Source: Edaphobacter dinghuensis (GTDB lineage Bacteria; Acidobacteriota; Terriglobia; Terriglobales; Acidobacteriaceae). From it: DNA of 64,000 nucleotides. The stretch lies in contig NZ_BMGT01000004.1 in assembly GCF_014640335.1 (NCBI RefSeq), forward strand, positions 372,001 through 436,000, read 5' to 3'. Shown here one piece after another: positions 52,384 through 61,330 of this stretch. The notes below the pieces were generated by a model. That model was not told the origin of the DNA, made no database searches, and saw only the letters and a program-made list of their open reading frames with translations. Position 1 is the first letter of the stretch, and every line of letters begins with the position of its first letter. Made by a program: the position numbers and the translations under genes.

Positions 52384-55095
52384 TTGCGTATTCCCGGCTC
52401 TACCTATCGTTTGCAACTGCACCAGGGTTTTACGTTTGATGATGCTGCAGGTATTGTGGAGTACCTTCGTGAGCTCGGGATAACGCATGTGTACTGTTCA
52501 CCTTATCTGCAGGCAGCGCCCGGAAGTACGCACGGTTACGATGTCGTCGATCATCAAAAGGTAAACGAAGAGTTGGGTGGAGCAGAGGGCCATAATCGCT
52601 TCTGCACCAGGCTGAGAGAGGTGGGACTCGGACAGGTACTCGATGTTGTACCCAACCATATGGCGTTGGGCAAAGAGAATCACTATTGGTGGGATGTGCT
52701 CGAGAACGGAACCTCCAGCCGTTACACCTCGTTCTTCGATATCGACTGGCAGCCTCAGGAAGAGCGTTTGCGCGACAAGGTGTTGGTCCCGGTGCTTGCT
52801 GATCAATATGGAAGAGTTTTGCAGACGGGCGGCATCAAGGTCTTGCGGCGCGGAGGCAGGTTCCTGGTGGAGTGTGCGGGACAGACGTTTCCGGTTTCAC
52901 CAACTTCTCTGCCTGTGATCCTTGCACGCGCTGCCGAGTATGCAAAGTCCGACACGCTGAATTTTCTAGCAGCGTCGTTTGGACGTCTCCCTATGCCTGA
53001 ATATGTCGATCGAAGGACAACGATTACGCGCCATCGCGACAAAGTCGTGCTATTCACATTGCTCGATCGCCTATGCGCGGAAGAGCCGGGGGTGTGCAAT
53101 GCGATTGATCGCTCCGTTGCGGAGTTGAATGGGAATTTGGACGCATTGGACGACTTTCTCAATCAACAGAATTACCGGCTCTCTTATTGGAAAACGGCGG
53201 ACCAACAACTTGGATATCGGCGTTTTTTCGATGTGAACTCGCTGATCGGATTGCGTGTGGAACGCGAGCACGTGTTTGAAGAAGTTCATGCGCTTGTTCT
53301 GGATTGGTTGCAGCGCGGCATTCTGGATGGCGTGCGGGTCGATCATCCAGATGGCCTGCGTGACCCGCTGGAGTATCTGCAGCGCCTGCGCGAGCGTGCT
53401 CCCGATGCATGGATCGTTGGCGAGAAGATTCTTGAGCGTGGAGAGTTTCTGCGCGAGAGCTGGCCTATCGAAGGTACGACCGGCTATGACTTCTTGAATG
53501 CCGCTGCCGGAGTGCTGGTATCGTCGCAGGGAATGGAGGAGTTGAGCAAGGTCTATCAGAATTTTTTGGGGAGCGATTTCTCTGAAGAACTTACGAATTT
53601 TTCAGTCCTGGCGCACAACAAAAAAGTCAGTGTCACCCAGGAGGGCCTGGGGAGCGATGTCAATCGCTTGACCAGTATGTTCGTTGAAATATGCGAGGCC
53701 AATCGCAATCAGCGTGATTACACGAGGGCCGAGATACGGCGGGCCATCCGTGAGATTGCTGCCTGTTTTGCAATCTATCGTACCTATGTGGTCCCGGCAC
53801 GGGATGAGATTACGGATGAAGACAGGGCGTATATCTCGCATGCCGCAGAGTATGCCAAGCAGGAGCGGCAGGATATCGATGGCGGTCTTTTCGACTTTCT
53901 TCGCGATGTGCTGACGATGAGGGTGACCGGCAAGCAGGAGAGCGAATTCTTGCTGCGGTTTCAACAGTTCACCGGCCCGGTGATGGCGAAGGGCGTGGAA
54001 GATACGGCTTTGTATTGCTACAACCGTCTCTCCGCGATGAATGAGGTTGGTGGTGATCCAGGCAGCAACGGATTGAGCGTTGCGGAATTTCATGCCTATT
54101 GCGCAAAGATGCAGGCGACGCATCCGTTGACCATGACGACTCTCTCTACCCATGACACAAAGCGCGCGGAAGATGTGAGGGCGAGAATCGAGGTGCTGTC
54201 GGAGATGCCGTCGAGGTTCAGTGCGGCGATTCACCGCTGGGCGCGGATGAATAACGGGTTTCGCACCGCAAGAGCAGGCTCAGGCGCAATGCCTGATCGC
54301 AATACGGAATACCTGTACTACCAGACATTGATCGGAGCATGGCCGCTGTCGGTCGAGCGTGCGCAGGCCTATATGTTGAAAGCGGTGCGTGAGGCGAAGC
54401 AGCAGACGACATGGACCGCGAACAATAAAGAGTTCGAAGATGCACTGGCCAGATTCATCTCCGGTACATTAGCGCATACGCCGTTCCTGAAAGACTTGGA
54501 GCAGTTTGTCGATAAGGTAAAAGATGCAGGTCGCGTGAATTCTCTGGCACAGACATTGATGAAATATACGGCGCCGGGAGTGCCGGATACCTATCAGGGG
54601 ACTGAGATCTGGGACCTTAGCCTGGTCGATCCGGACAACAGGCGCCCCGTGGATTACCAGGAACGTATTCGATTGATGAAGGCGTTGAAAAAGCTGCACG
54701 GCGACAATATTGCGGCGCAGGTGATGGCGCGCTCCGATGAAGGCTTGCCAAAGATGTGGGTCGTTCATCATGCGCTGCAATTGCGACGCGAAAGGCCGGA
54801 GTGGTTCGGTGCAGATGCAGCCTACACGCCATTGCCTGTGGATGGGCCGAAGAGCGAGCACGCCATCGCCTATCTCCGCGGCGATTCGCTTGCCGTAGTA
54901 GTGCCGAGGTTGACGGTGAAGCTGGGTGGAGTGTGGAGAGAGGCAAGCATCGTGCTTCCTCGGGGCAAGTGGCTCAATCTGCTGACTAAGACGGAACTGA
55001 ATGGGGGCAGAGTTGCGGTTAGGAGCTTGCTGAACAGTTTTCCGGTTGCGCTGCTTGTACGCAAGGACGACAACAAGGAGCAGGGCAATGCATAA
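52384..55095 (+). CDS. treY: Maltooligosyltrehalose synthase TreY
   Basis: A 903-residue GH13 enzyme that turns the reducing end of a glucan chain into a trehalose unit by intramolecular transglycosylation. It opens with IPGSTYRLQLHQGFTFDDAA from a TTG start at 52384, with GAGGG upstream, and carries GSTHGYDVVDHQKVNEELGG, DVVPNHMAL, GVRVDHPDGLRDPLEYLQRL, WIVGEKILERGEFLRESWPI, GTTGYDFLN, and LSTHDTKRAEDVRARIEVLS near the end. It overlaps treZ by 8 bp, so the two are coupled. Confidence 0.95.
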   Translation: MRIPGSTYRLQLHQGFTFDDAAGIVEYLRELGITHVYCSPYLQAAPGSTHGYDVVDHQKVNEELGGAEGHNRFCTRLREVGLGQVLDVVPNHMALGKENHYWWDVLENGTSSRYTSFFDIDWQPQEERLRDKVLVPVLADQYGRVLQTGGIKVLRRGGRFLVECAGQTFPVSPTSLPVILARAAEYAKSDTLNFLAASFGRLPMPEYVDRRTTITRHRDKVVLFTLLDRLCAEEPGVCNAIDRSVAELNGNLDALDDFLNQQNYRLSYWKTADQQLGYRRFFDVNSLIGLRVEREHVFEEVHALVLDWLQRGILDGVRVDHPDGLRDPLEYLQRLRERAPDAWIVGEKILERGEFLRESWPIEGTTGYDFLNAAAGVLVSSQGMEELSKVYQNFLGSDFSEELTNFSVLAHNKKVSVTQEGLGSDVNRLTSMFVEICEANRNQRDYTRAEIRRAIREIAACFAIYRTYVVPARDEITDEDRAYISHAAEYAKQERQDIDGGLFDFLRDVLTMRVTGKQESEFLLRFQQFTGPVMAKGVEDTALYCYNRLSAMNEVGGDPGSNGLSVAEFHAYCAKMQATHPLTMTTLSTHDTKRAEDVRARIEVLSEMPSRFSAAIHRWARMNNGFRTARAGSGAMPDRNTEYLYYQTLIGAWPLSVERAQAYMLKAVREAKQQTTWTANNKEFEDALARFISGTLAHTPFLKDLEQFVDKVKDAGRVNSLAQTLMKYTAPGVPDTYQGTEIWDLSLVDPDNRRPVDYQERIRLMKALKKLHGDNIAAQVMARSDEGLPKMWVVHHALQLRRERPEWFGADAAYTPLPVDGPKSEHAIAYLRGDSLAVVVPRLTVKLGGVWREASIVLPRGKWLNLLTKTELNGGRVAVRSLLNSFPVALLVRKDDNKEQGNA

Positions 55096-56836
55096 ATTTA
55101 CCGTTTGGGCACCAGATGCAAAGAAGGTGTCGGTAAAGATCGGCGATGTTCTGCATCCTATGAGCGGACCGAACGATGCAGGGTGGTGGAGTGCATCGGT
55201 AGACGCAGCCAATGATGGCACGGACTACGCTTTTGTGCAGAACGACGACGCGACTCCTTACCCCGATCCGCGTGGCCTGTGGCAGCCTCATGGAGTTCAT
55301 GGGCCGTCGCGTGTCTACAATCATGCTGCCTTTGTATGGAACGATAGCCGCTGGCAGGGGCCGCCGCTCTCGGGTGCTGTCATCTACGAGATGCATGTGG
55401 GCACGTTCACCGCTGCGGGCACTTTTGACGCTGCGATCGAGCGGCTCAACTATCTTTTTGAGTTAGGCATTACGCACATCGAGCTGATGCCGGTTGTTGA
55501 GTTTCCAGGCAGGTTTGGTTGGGGCTACGATGGCGTCGCTTTATTTGCGGTGAATGCTCAATACGGTGGCCCAGATGGGCTGAAGAGGTTTGTCGATGCG
55601 TGTCACTCGCGAGGCCTTGCAGTGCTGATGGATGTTGTCTACAACCACTTTGGGCCTGTGGGGAACTATACGACGAAGTTTGGGCCTTATCTGACGCACC
55701 GTCACAATACGCCGTGGGGCGATGCCGTCAACTTTGAAGAGGCGGGCGCGGATGAGGTGCGGCGTTTCTTCTGTGACAACGCGCTGATGTGGATGCGTGA
55801 CTATCACGTAGACGGGTTGCGGCTGGATGCGGTGCATGAGTTCATGGACCGTTCGGCGATCCATTTTATGGAGCAGCTTTCGGCCGAGGTCGAGATACTA
55901 TCTTCAACGCTTGAGCGGCAGCTGGTGCTGATTGCAGAGAGCGACCTGAACAATCCCAAGGTGGTAACGCCGCGTGAAGCTGGCGGCTATGGCATGGATG
56001 CGCAATGGAGCGATGACTTTCACCACGCGCTGTTCACCATCCTTAATGTTGAAGTAGAGGGCAAAGGCTATTACGTCGACTTTGGATCATTTGAACGACT
56101 GGCGAAGGCCCTCACTTCGGTGTTTGTCTACGACGGCATCTACTCCCGCTATCGGCGGCATACGCACGGCCGCCCTGTGCATGGCTTGTCAGCACATCAC
56201 TTCATCGGATTCATTCAAAATCATGATCAGGTAGGAAATCGCGCAAAGGGAGATCGCCTGGAGCACATCGTAGGAATAGCGCGTGCGAAGGTTGCCATTG
56301 GTATTGTTCTGATGTCACCCTTCATTCCCTTGATCTTTCAAGGAGAGGAGTTTGTCTCCTCCTCTCCGTTCCAGTACTTTGCGGACCATGATGAGCCGGC
56401 GATGGCTACTGCGGTGCGAGAGGGAAGGAAGCGGGAGTTCGCTGCCTTCGGATGGAACGCTGATGAGATTCCCAATCCGGATGAGCCGGCGACCTTCGAG
56501 CGGTCGAAACTGAATTGGGATGAGGTTCATCAAGGTAAACATGGAGAGATGCTGGAATGGTTTCGGCAACTCATCCGTCTGCGGCATCAGACCCCTTGCT
56601 TGAACGATGGAGATCTGAATCACCTTAAGGTCAGGTTTGACGAAGAGAAGCGATGGCTGACGATGGACCGCGGCCAGATACGCGTCCTCTGCAACCTCGG
56701 CGAGGAACCTGTGGAACTCGAGAGCCGCAGTGGATATTCTCTGTCGCTGGTCTCTCGAGACGATATTGGAATCGCCAATGACAAGGTATTGCTGCCGCCC
56801 GACAGCATTGCGATTCTCTCCGGCAAAACAATCTAG
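55088..56836 (+). CDS. treZ: Maltooligosyltrehalose trehalohydrolase TreZ
   Basis: A 582-residue GH13 enzyme that releases trehalose from the TreY product. The ATG at 55088 is preceded by AAGGAGCAGGGC. The N-terminal starch-binding-like domain (HKFTVWAPDAKKVSVKIGD) leads to the barrel: GAVIYEMHVGTFTAAGTFDA, ELMPVVEFPGRFGWGYDGVA, DVVYNHFGPVGNY, YHVDGLRLDAVHEF, LIAESDLNNPKV, HHFIGFIQNHDQVGNRAKGD, and LIFQGEEFVSSSPFQYFADH. It shows full catalytic residues. It lies immediately after treY. Confidence 0.96.
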   Translation: MHKFTVWAPDAKKVSVKIGDVLHPMSGPNDAGWWSASVDAANDGTDYAFVQNDDATPYPDPRGLWQPHGVHGPSRVYNHAAFVWNDSRWQGPPLSGAVIYEMHVGTFTAAGTFDAAIERLNYLFELGITHIELMPVVEFPGRFGWGYDGVALFAVNAQYGGPDGLKRFVDACHSRGLAVLMDVVYNHFGPVGNYTTKFGPYLTHRHNTPWGDAVNFEEAGADEVRRFFCDNALMWMRDYHVDGLRLDAVHEFMDRSAIHFMEQLSAEVEILSSTLERQLVLIAESDLNNPKVVTPREAGGYGMDAQWSDDFHHALFTILNVEVEGKGYYVDFGSFERLAKALTSVFVYDGIYSRYRRHTHGRPVHGLSAHHFIGFIQNHDQVGNRAKGDRLEHIVGIARAKVAIGIVLMSPFIPLIFQGEEFVSSSPFQYFADHDEPAMATAVREGRKREFAAFGWNADEIPNPDEPATFERSKLNWDEVHQGKHGEMLEWFRQLIRLRHQTPCLNDGDLNHLKVRFDEEKRWLTMDRGQIRVLCNLGEEPVELESRSGYSLSLVSRDDIGIANDKVLLPPDSIAILSGKTI

Positions 56837-57082
56837 AGACGGTAGACGAAAAGCTTTACCGAAATGCTTTTGCATTTAGTTAAAGGCTTGATTAAGCTTG
56901 CCTTAAGCCTTGGACGATATCTTCGTCTTGGCATCGCTTGTTCCCGGCGTGAAATCGCCTTTAATTTAGGAAACTTTTGAGTTACTGGTTCGTCTTCCTT
57001 TAGAGACAACAACTTCCCTTGGGCTGGCACAAGCCATCCGCATATTTTGCAATAGCAAGACACATTTATAAGGACGACCACT

Positions 57083-58267
57083 ATGGTTATCAGGCTTGGA
57101 ATCTTCCGGGCATCAATCTTTGGCGCGAGTCTGCTGCTTCCCGCAGTTGGGTTTATTCCCTGTTGTACGGTTGCTCAGGCGCAGGTTGCTGCCGGGCCGA
57201 AGATTGGTACGGTGACGACCATCTCCGGCTCCACGCTGACACTGATGACCGACAGCAAGCAACAGATCACCGTTACAGTTGCGGATGGCGCTCGTGTTCT
57301 TCAACTCGCGCCCGGCAGCAAGGATCTGAAGTCTGCACAGACCATTACCCTGGGCGACGTTTCCAAGGGCGACCGCATTTTGGTCTCGGGCCAGCCCGGC
57401 AGTGATGGCATTTCCTTCACGGCCTCGCGCGTCATCTTGATGAAGGCGCAGGACATCGCACAGGTGCATGCGAAGGAGCAGGCCGACTGGCAGAGCCGTG
57501 GAACCGGCGGATTGGTAAGCGCTGTCGATGATGGATCTGGAACGATTACTGTGTCGATCGGTGCCAAAAAGGTCGCCGTTCAGACATCAAGCGCTACAAC
57601 CTTTCGTCGATACTCCGGCGGATCGGTGAAGTTTGAAGACGCGCAGCCGAGCAATCTCTCGGAGATTCATGCCGGCGATCAGGTTCGTGTGCTTGGCGCG
57701 AAGTCAGATGATGGCTCGTCCATCAAGGCGGAGATTATCGTCAGCGGCTCATTCCTGCATCTGGCCGGAATGATTGCAACTATGAACGCTGCCAACGGCA
57801 CGTTTACGATCAAGGATCTCGCCACCAAGAAGACGATGACCGTCAAGGTAACGGCGGACTCGGATGTTCGCAAACTGCCGCCTCAGGCAGCGGCAAGGAT
57901 TGCTGCGCGAGCAAAGGGCGCCGCCCCCTCTGCAGGGCATCCCGGAGCCGGCAATGCGCGACCAGCACAGGCAAGTGCACCGGCGCCCGAAGGTGGCGAG
58001 GAACAGCGGCGATCTGCCGGTATGGATCTGTCGCAAATGTTGAGCAGGCTGCCCACGCAGACGCTTGCCGATCTTAAGGTTGGCGATGCGGTCATGATTG
58101 TGGCGTCGCAGCCAGACACTGGCAGCCCCAATGTATCGGCGGTGACGCTCTTGTCCGGCGTCGAACCGATTTTGTCCGCGACCCCCAACGGCGCGGCGAC
58201 CATGAGTCTCTCGCCCTGGCAAGTTGGTGGCGGCGAACCTGACGCTGGGGGCGGATCGTCACAGTAG
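57083..58267 (+). CDS. DUF5666 exported protein
   Basis: A 394-residue protein with signal peptide (IFGASLLLPAVGFIPCCTVAQAQ). It has about three repeats of the OB-like DUF5666 unit (GTVTTISGSTLTLMTDSKQQ, GLVSAVDDGSGTITVSIGAK, GMIATMNAANGTFTIKDLA), and low-complexity Ala/Pro/Gly-rich linkers at about residues 270-315 and at the C-terminus (GGGEPDAGGGSS). A function is unknown. The gene ends 47 bp before the second Oar-like receptor gene, mirroring the arrangement at 4271-5137. The 246-bp gap before it has no gene that I can see, and an AT-rich stretch there could hold its promoter. Confidence 0.75.
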   Translation: MVIRLGIFRASIFGASLLLPAVGFIPCCTVAQAQVAAGPKIGTVTTISGSTLTLMTDSKQQITVTVADGARVLQLAPGSKDLKSAQTITLGDVSKGDRILVSGQPGSDGISFTASRVILMKAQDIAQVHAKEQADWQSRGTGGLVSAVDDGSGTITVSIGAKKVAVQTSSATTFRRYSGGSVKFEDAQPSNLSEIHAGDQVRVLGAKSDDGSSIKAEIIVSGSFLHLAGMIATMNAANGTFTIKDLATKKTMTVKVTADSDVRKLPPQAAARIAARAKGAAPSAGHPGAGNARPAQASAPAPEGGEEQRRSAGMDLSQMLSRLPTQTLADLKVGDAVMIVASQPDTGSPNVSAVTLLSGVEPILSATPNGAATMSLSPWQVGGGEPDAGGGSSQ

Positions 58268-58314
58268 TGACTTCGTTCAAGAGCGGCACGCGGTATTTTC
58301 TTCGAGGAGTAGTA

Positions 58315-61263
58315 ATGTCATTTCGCTCAGTTTTGAGGTTTGCTGTACTTTTTTCATTCGCTGTTATGCCTATGGTTGCAAGCGCTCAGCAGAAGGGAGC
58401 TACGGTACATGGAACGGTTGCTGATCCGGATGAGGCCGTTATTCCCGGCGCAACAGTTACGCTGACGCCGGCCTCCGGCAAGCCGCTGGTCACGCAGTCG
58501 CAGAGTGATGGAAGCTATGTGCTTCACAATGTTCCGGCTGGTACTTATTCCGAGACCGTCACGATGCAGGGTTTCGCGCCATTCGCCAAGTTGGCCGTAA
58601 AGATCAATCCGGGGCAATCGCTTGCTCTCGATGTGAAGATGGACATCCAGGCACAGCAGCAAGAGGTTCAGGTCACCGCGCAGACAGCGCAGGTCAGTGT
58701 CGATGCAGACAGCAATGCCAGCTCCACGGTGATCAAGGGCAAAGATCTCGATGCCTTGTCGGATGACCCCGACGAACTCTCTTCGGAGCTGACGGCATTG
58801 GCAGGGCCTTCTGCAGGTCCTAACGGCGGTCAGATCTACGTCGATGGATTTACCGGTGGCCAGTTGCCGCCGAAGTCTTCGATCCGCGAGATCCGCATCA
58901 ATCAGAATCCGTTTTCGGCAGAGTACGATCGGTTGGGCTATGGTCGCGTGCAGATCTTTACCAAGCCCGGTACCGACAAGCTTCATGGCTTCTACCAGAT
59001 GTCTGGAAATACCTCCGCGTTCAACAGCGGTAACCCGCTCCTCAACGCCAATCTGAGCAAGGGACAGAATCCCGTGGTTCAGCCGCCGTATCACACGCTG
59101 TTCATGTTTGGAGACGTCTCCGGCCCTCTCTCTTCCATCGCTTCCTTCACGGTAGGAGGATCGCATCGGTCGATTCAAGACAACTCGATGATCAATGCGA
59201 CGGTGCTTCCATCGCAGTTTCCGTGCGCTGCGGGGCAGGCCTCCTGCAACTACCAGTCGGCGGTTTCAACTCCCAATGTAAGAACGGATATCAGCCCACG
59301 TATCGATCTTCAGTTGGGCGAGAAGAACACGCTCACGACTCGGTTTGAATATGAGCAGAGCGATCTGTCGAACCAGGGTATTGGAAACCTCAGCTTGCCA
59401 TCGACGGGATATAACGAGAGCAGCTCCGAAGTCACCCTTCAGATGACGGACACACAGGTTGTAAGTTCTCGCATCATCAACGAGACCCGGTTCGAGTATC
59501 AGCGCGACCATAGCACCGAAAATCCCCTGAGCAAAGCGCCTACTATCTCAGTATCAGGAAACTTCACGGACGGCGGCGCAAATAGCGGCACCAATACTGA
59601 CACTCAGAATCACTTTGAACTGCACAACTATACGTCGATCCAGCTGAAAAAGAACTTCATTCGCTTTGGTGGTCGGCTGCGGTCTACGGCGGATCAAAAT
59701 ACTTCAACGGCAGGCAGCAACGGACTTTTCACTTATAACTGCCTATTGGATTCGAGTACGGGTTGCGAATCTAGTTCCAATAACCCCACTGTCTCTTCAT
59801 ATGAGAACGGACAAGCCAGCCAGTTCAAGATCACCGATATCGTTCACCCCACAGTGAACGCAACCATGGTGGACTTGGGCGTCTACGCAGAAGATGACTG
59901 GAAGCCGATTCAGAATCTCACCTTGAGCTATGGCTTCCGCTACGAGACGCAAAACTATCTAAGAGACCACCATGATCTCGCACCGCGCATCTCGTTTGCC
60001 TATGGCCTGGGTCGCGGCCAGAAGTCGCCTAAGACAGTGCTGCGCGGCGGCTTTGGAATCTTCTATGACCGCTACATGCTCGCCAATATTCTGACCACTG
60101 TTCAATACAACGGTCAGAATCAACTGCAGACAACCTTGGCGCTTCCGAATACTGCAACCTGCTCGCCTACTAACCTGAGCGGTTGCACTGCCGGTACGCC
60201 GGGTGGCAATACGACTATTTCCGCAGCTCCCAATCTTCGGACGCCTTACTCGATGGAGTTTGCCATTGGAGCGGACCAACAGCTTCTGCGCAATGCGACT
60301 CTATCCGTAAACTATCTGAATACCCGAGGCGTGCATCAGTTTCTGAGCCAGAACGTCAATGCGCCCACCGGCACTGACAGCAGCGGCAACTTTATCTATC
60401 CGATTGCTCCCGCACCGGGTCAGGATCCAGCCGTCATCCAGCAGTATCAGTCTGAGGGCGTATACCGGCAGAACGAGTTGATCGCGAATATCAATGTCCG
60501 CGAAAGGGCCTTTACTCTCTTCGGATACTACGTGCTGAACTTTGCGAAATCTGACACGGGCGGTATCACCACGTTCCCATCGCAGCCGTATAACATTGGC
60601 GCCGACTATGGCCGCGCAGTGTTCGATCGGCGGAATCGCCTCTTCCTCGGCGGCAACGTCTCGCTGCCCTATCACATCTCTCTCAGCCCTTTCATCGTTG
60701 CCTCCTCGGGAACGCCTTACAACGTAACGCTTGGCAAGGACTTGAATGGCGACAGCGAATTTAATGATCGGCCTGCCTTTGCAGTTCCTGGTTCGACCCA
60801 GGTAAGCACGATTGCAGGTTGCGGTAGCTTCACTACTCCTGGACCGGGCAACGAGACACGGATTCCGATCAACTACTGCACCGGTCCGGCGTTGTTCGTA
60901 ACCAATATCCGCGCTTCGAAGACCTTTGGTTTCGGCCCCTCCACGGCAACACCTAATCAGGGTGGTCCGGGTGGCGGTCAAGGAGGTCCTCCAGGAAGTC
61001 ACGGTGGTGGTGGTCATGGCGGCGGACATGGAGGTGGTGGCGGCGGCCGAGGTGGCTTCGGCGGCAGCAGAACGGACAGAAAGTACAATCTGACGTTCTC
61101 GGCTCAGGCCCAGAACCTCTTCAACAATGCCGATTACGCAACACCGAACTCGACGATGACCGCGGCGACGTTGTTTGGAAAGTCCACACAGTTGGCGGGC
61201 AATCCTTACACCAGCAGCTCAGCGCTTCGACGTATCTCCTTGAATGTGTCGTTCCAGTTCTAG
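58315..61263 (+). CDS. Oar-like TonB-dependent receptor with carboxypeptidase-regulatory domain
   Basis: A 982-residue outer-membrane protein. I start at the ATG at 58315 after GAGGAGTAG; a GTG 48 bp upstream overlaps the previous gene. A signal peptide (FRSVLRFAVLFSFAVMPMVA) is followed by a carboxypeptidase-regulatory-like domain (GATVHGTVADPDEAVIPGAT) at about 28-105, a plug-like region (IKGKDLDALSDDPDELSS, FSAEYDRLGYGRVQIFTKPG) and a beta-barrel. A Gly/His-rich loop (HGGGGHGGGHGGGGGGRGG) about 70-100 residues from the end precedes the terminal strands; it ends RISLNVSFQF. It is a distant paralogue of the receptor at 708 and follows a DUF5666 gene. Substrate unknown. Confidence 0.85.
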   Translation: MSFRSVLRFAVLFSFAVMPMVASAQQKGATVHGTVADPDEAVIPGATVTLTPASGKPLVTQSQSDGSYVLHNVPAGTYSETVTMQGFAPFAKLAVKINPGQSLALDVKMDIQAQQQEVQVTAQTAQVSVDADSNASSTVIKGKDLDALSDDPDELSSELTALAGPSAGPNGGQIYVDGFTGGQLPPKSSIREIRINQNPFSAEYDRLGYGRVQIFTKPGTDKLHGFYQMSGNTSAFNSGNPLLNANLSKGQNPVVQPPYHTLFMFGDVSGPLSSIASFTVGGSHRSIQDNSMINATVLPSQFPCAAGQASCNYQSAVSTPNVRTDISPRIDLQLGEKNTLTTRFEYEQSDLSNQGIGNLSLPSTGYNESSSEVTLQMTDTQVVSSRIINETRFEYQRDHSTENPLSKAPTISVSGNFTDGGANSGTNTDTQNHFELHNYTSIQLKKNFIRFGGRLRSTADQNTSTAGSNGLFTYNCLLDSSTGCESSSNNPTVSSYENGQASQFKITDIVHPTVNATMVDLGVYAEDDWKPIQNLTLSYGFRYETQNYLRDHHDLAPRISFAYGLGRGQKSPKTVLRGGFGIFYDRYMLANILTTVQYNGQNQLQTTLALPNTATCSPTNLSGCTAGTPGGNTTISAAPNLRTPYSMEFAIGADQQLLRNATLSVNYLNTRGVHQFLSQNVNAPTGTDSSGNFIYPIAPAPGQDPAVIQQYQSEGVYRQNELIANINVRERAFTLFGYYVLNFAKSDTGGITTFPSQPYNIGADYGRAVFDRRNRLFLGGNVSLPYHISLSPFIVASSGTPYNVTLGKDLNGDSEFNDRPAFAVPGSTQVSTIAGCGSFTTPGPGNETRIPINYCTGPALFVTNIRASKTFGFGPSTATPNQGGPGGGQGGPPGSHGGGGHGGGHGGGGGGRGGFGGSRTDRKYNLTFSAQAQNLFNNADYATPNSTMTAATLFGKSTQLAGNPYTSSSALRRISLNVSFQF

Positions 61264-61279
61264 GGGATAGCAACAACGA

Positions 61280-61310
61280 AAAGGGCGGCCAGCGATGGCC
61301 GCCCTTTTTT
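61280..61310 (+). terminator. Intrinsic terminator after second receptor gene
   Basis: AAAGGGCGGCCA (61280-61291) pairs with TGGCCGCCCTTT (61296-61307) around a GCGA loop and runs into six T residues. It also faces the convergent aldehyde dehydrogenase gene. Confidence 0.93.
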
Positions 61311-61330
61311 ATTCCCTTTCAGTAGCGAAG

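Noticed and set aside
56880..56930. AAGGCTT/AAGCCTT hairpin after treZ as a terminator
   Set aside because: It has a short stem with a long loop and no T-run after it, so it does not qualify as an intrinsic terminator.
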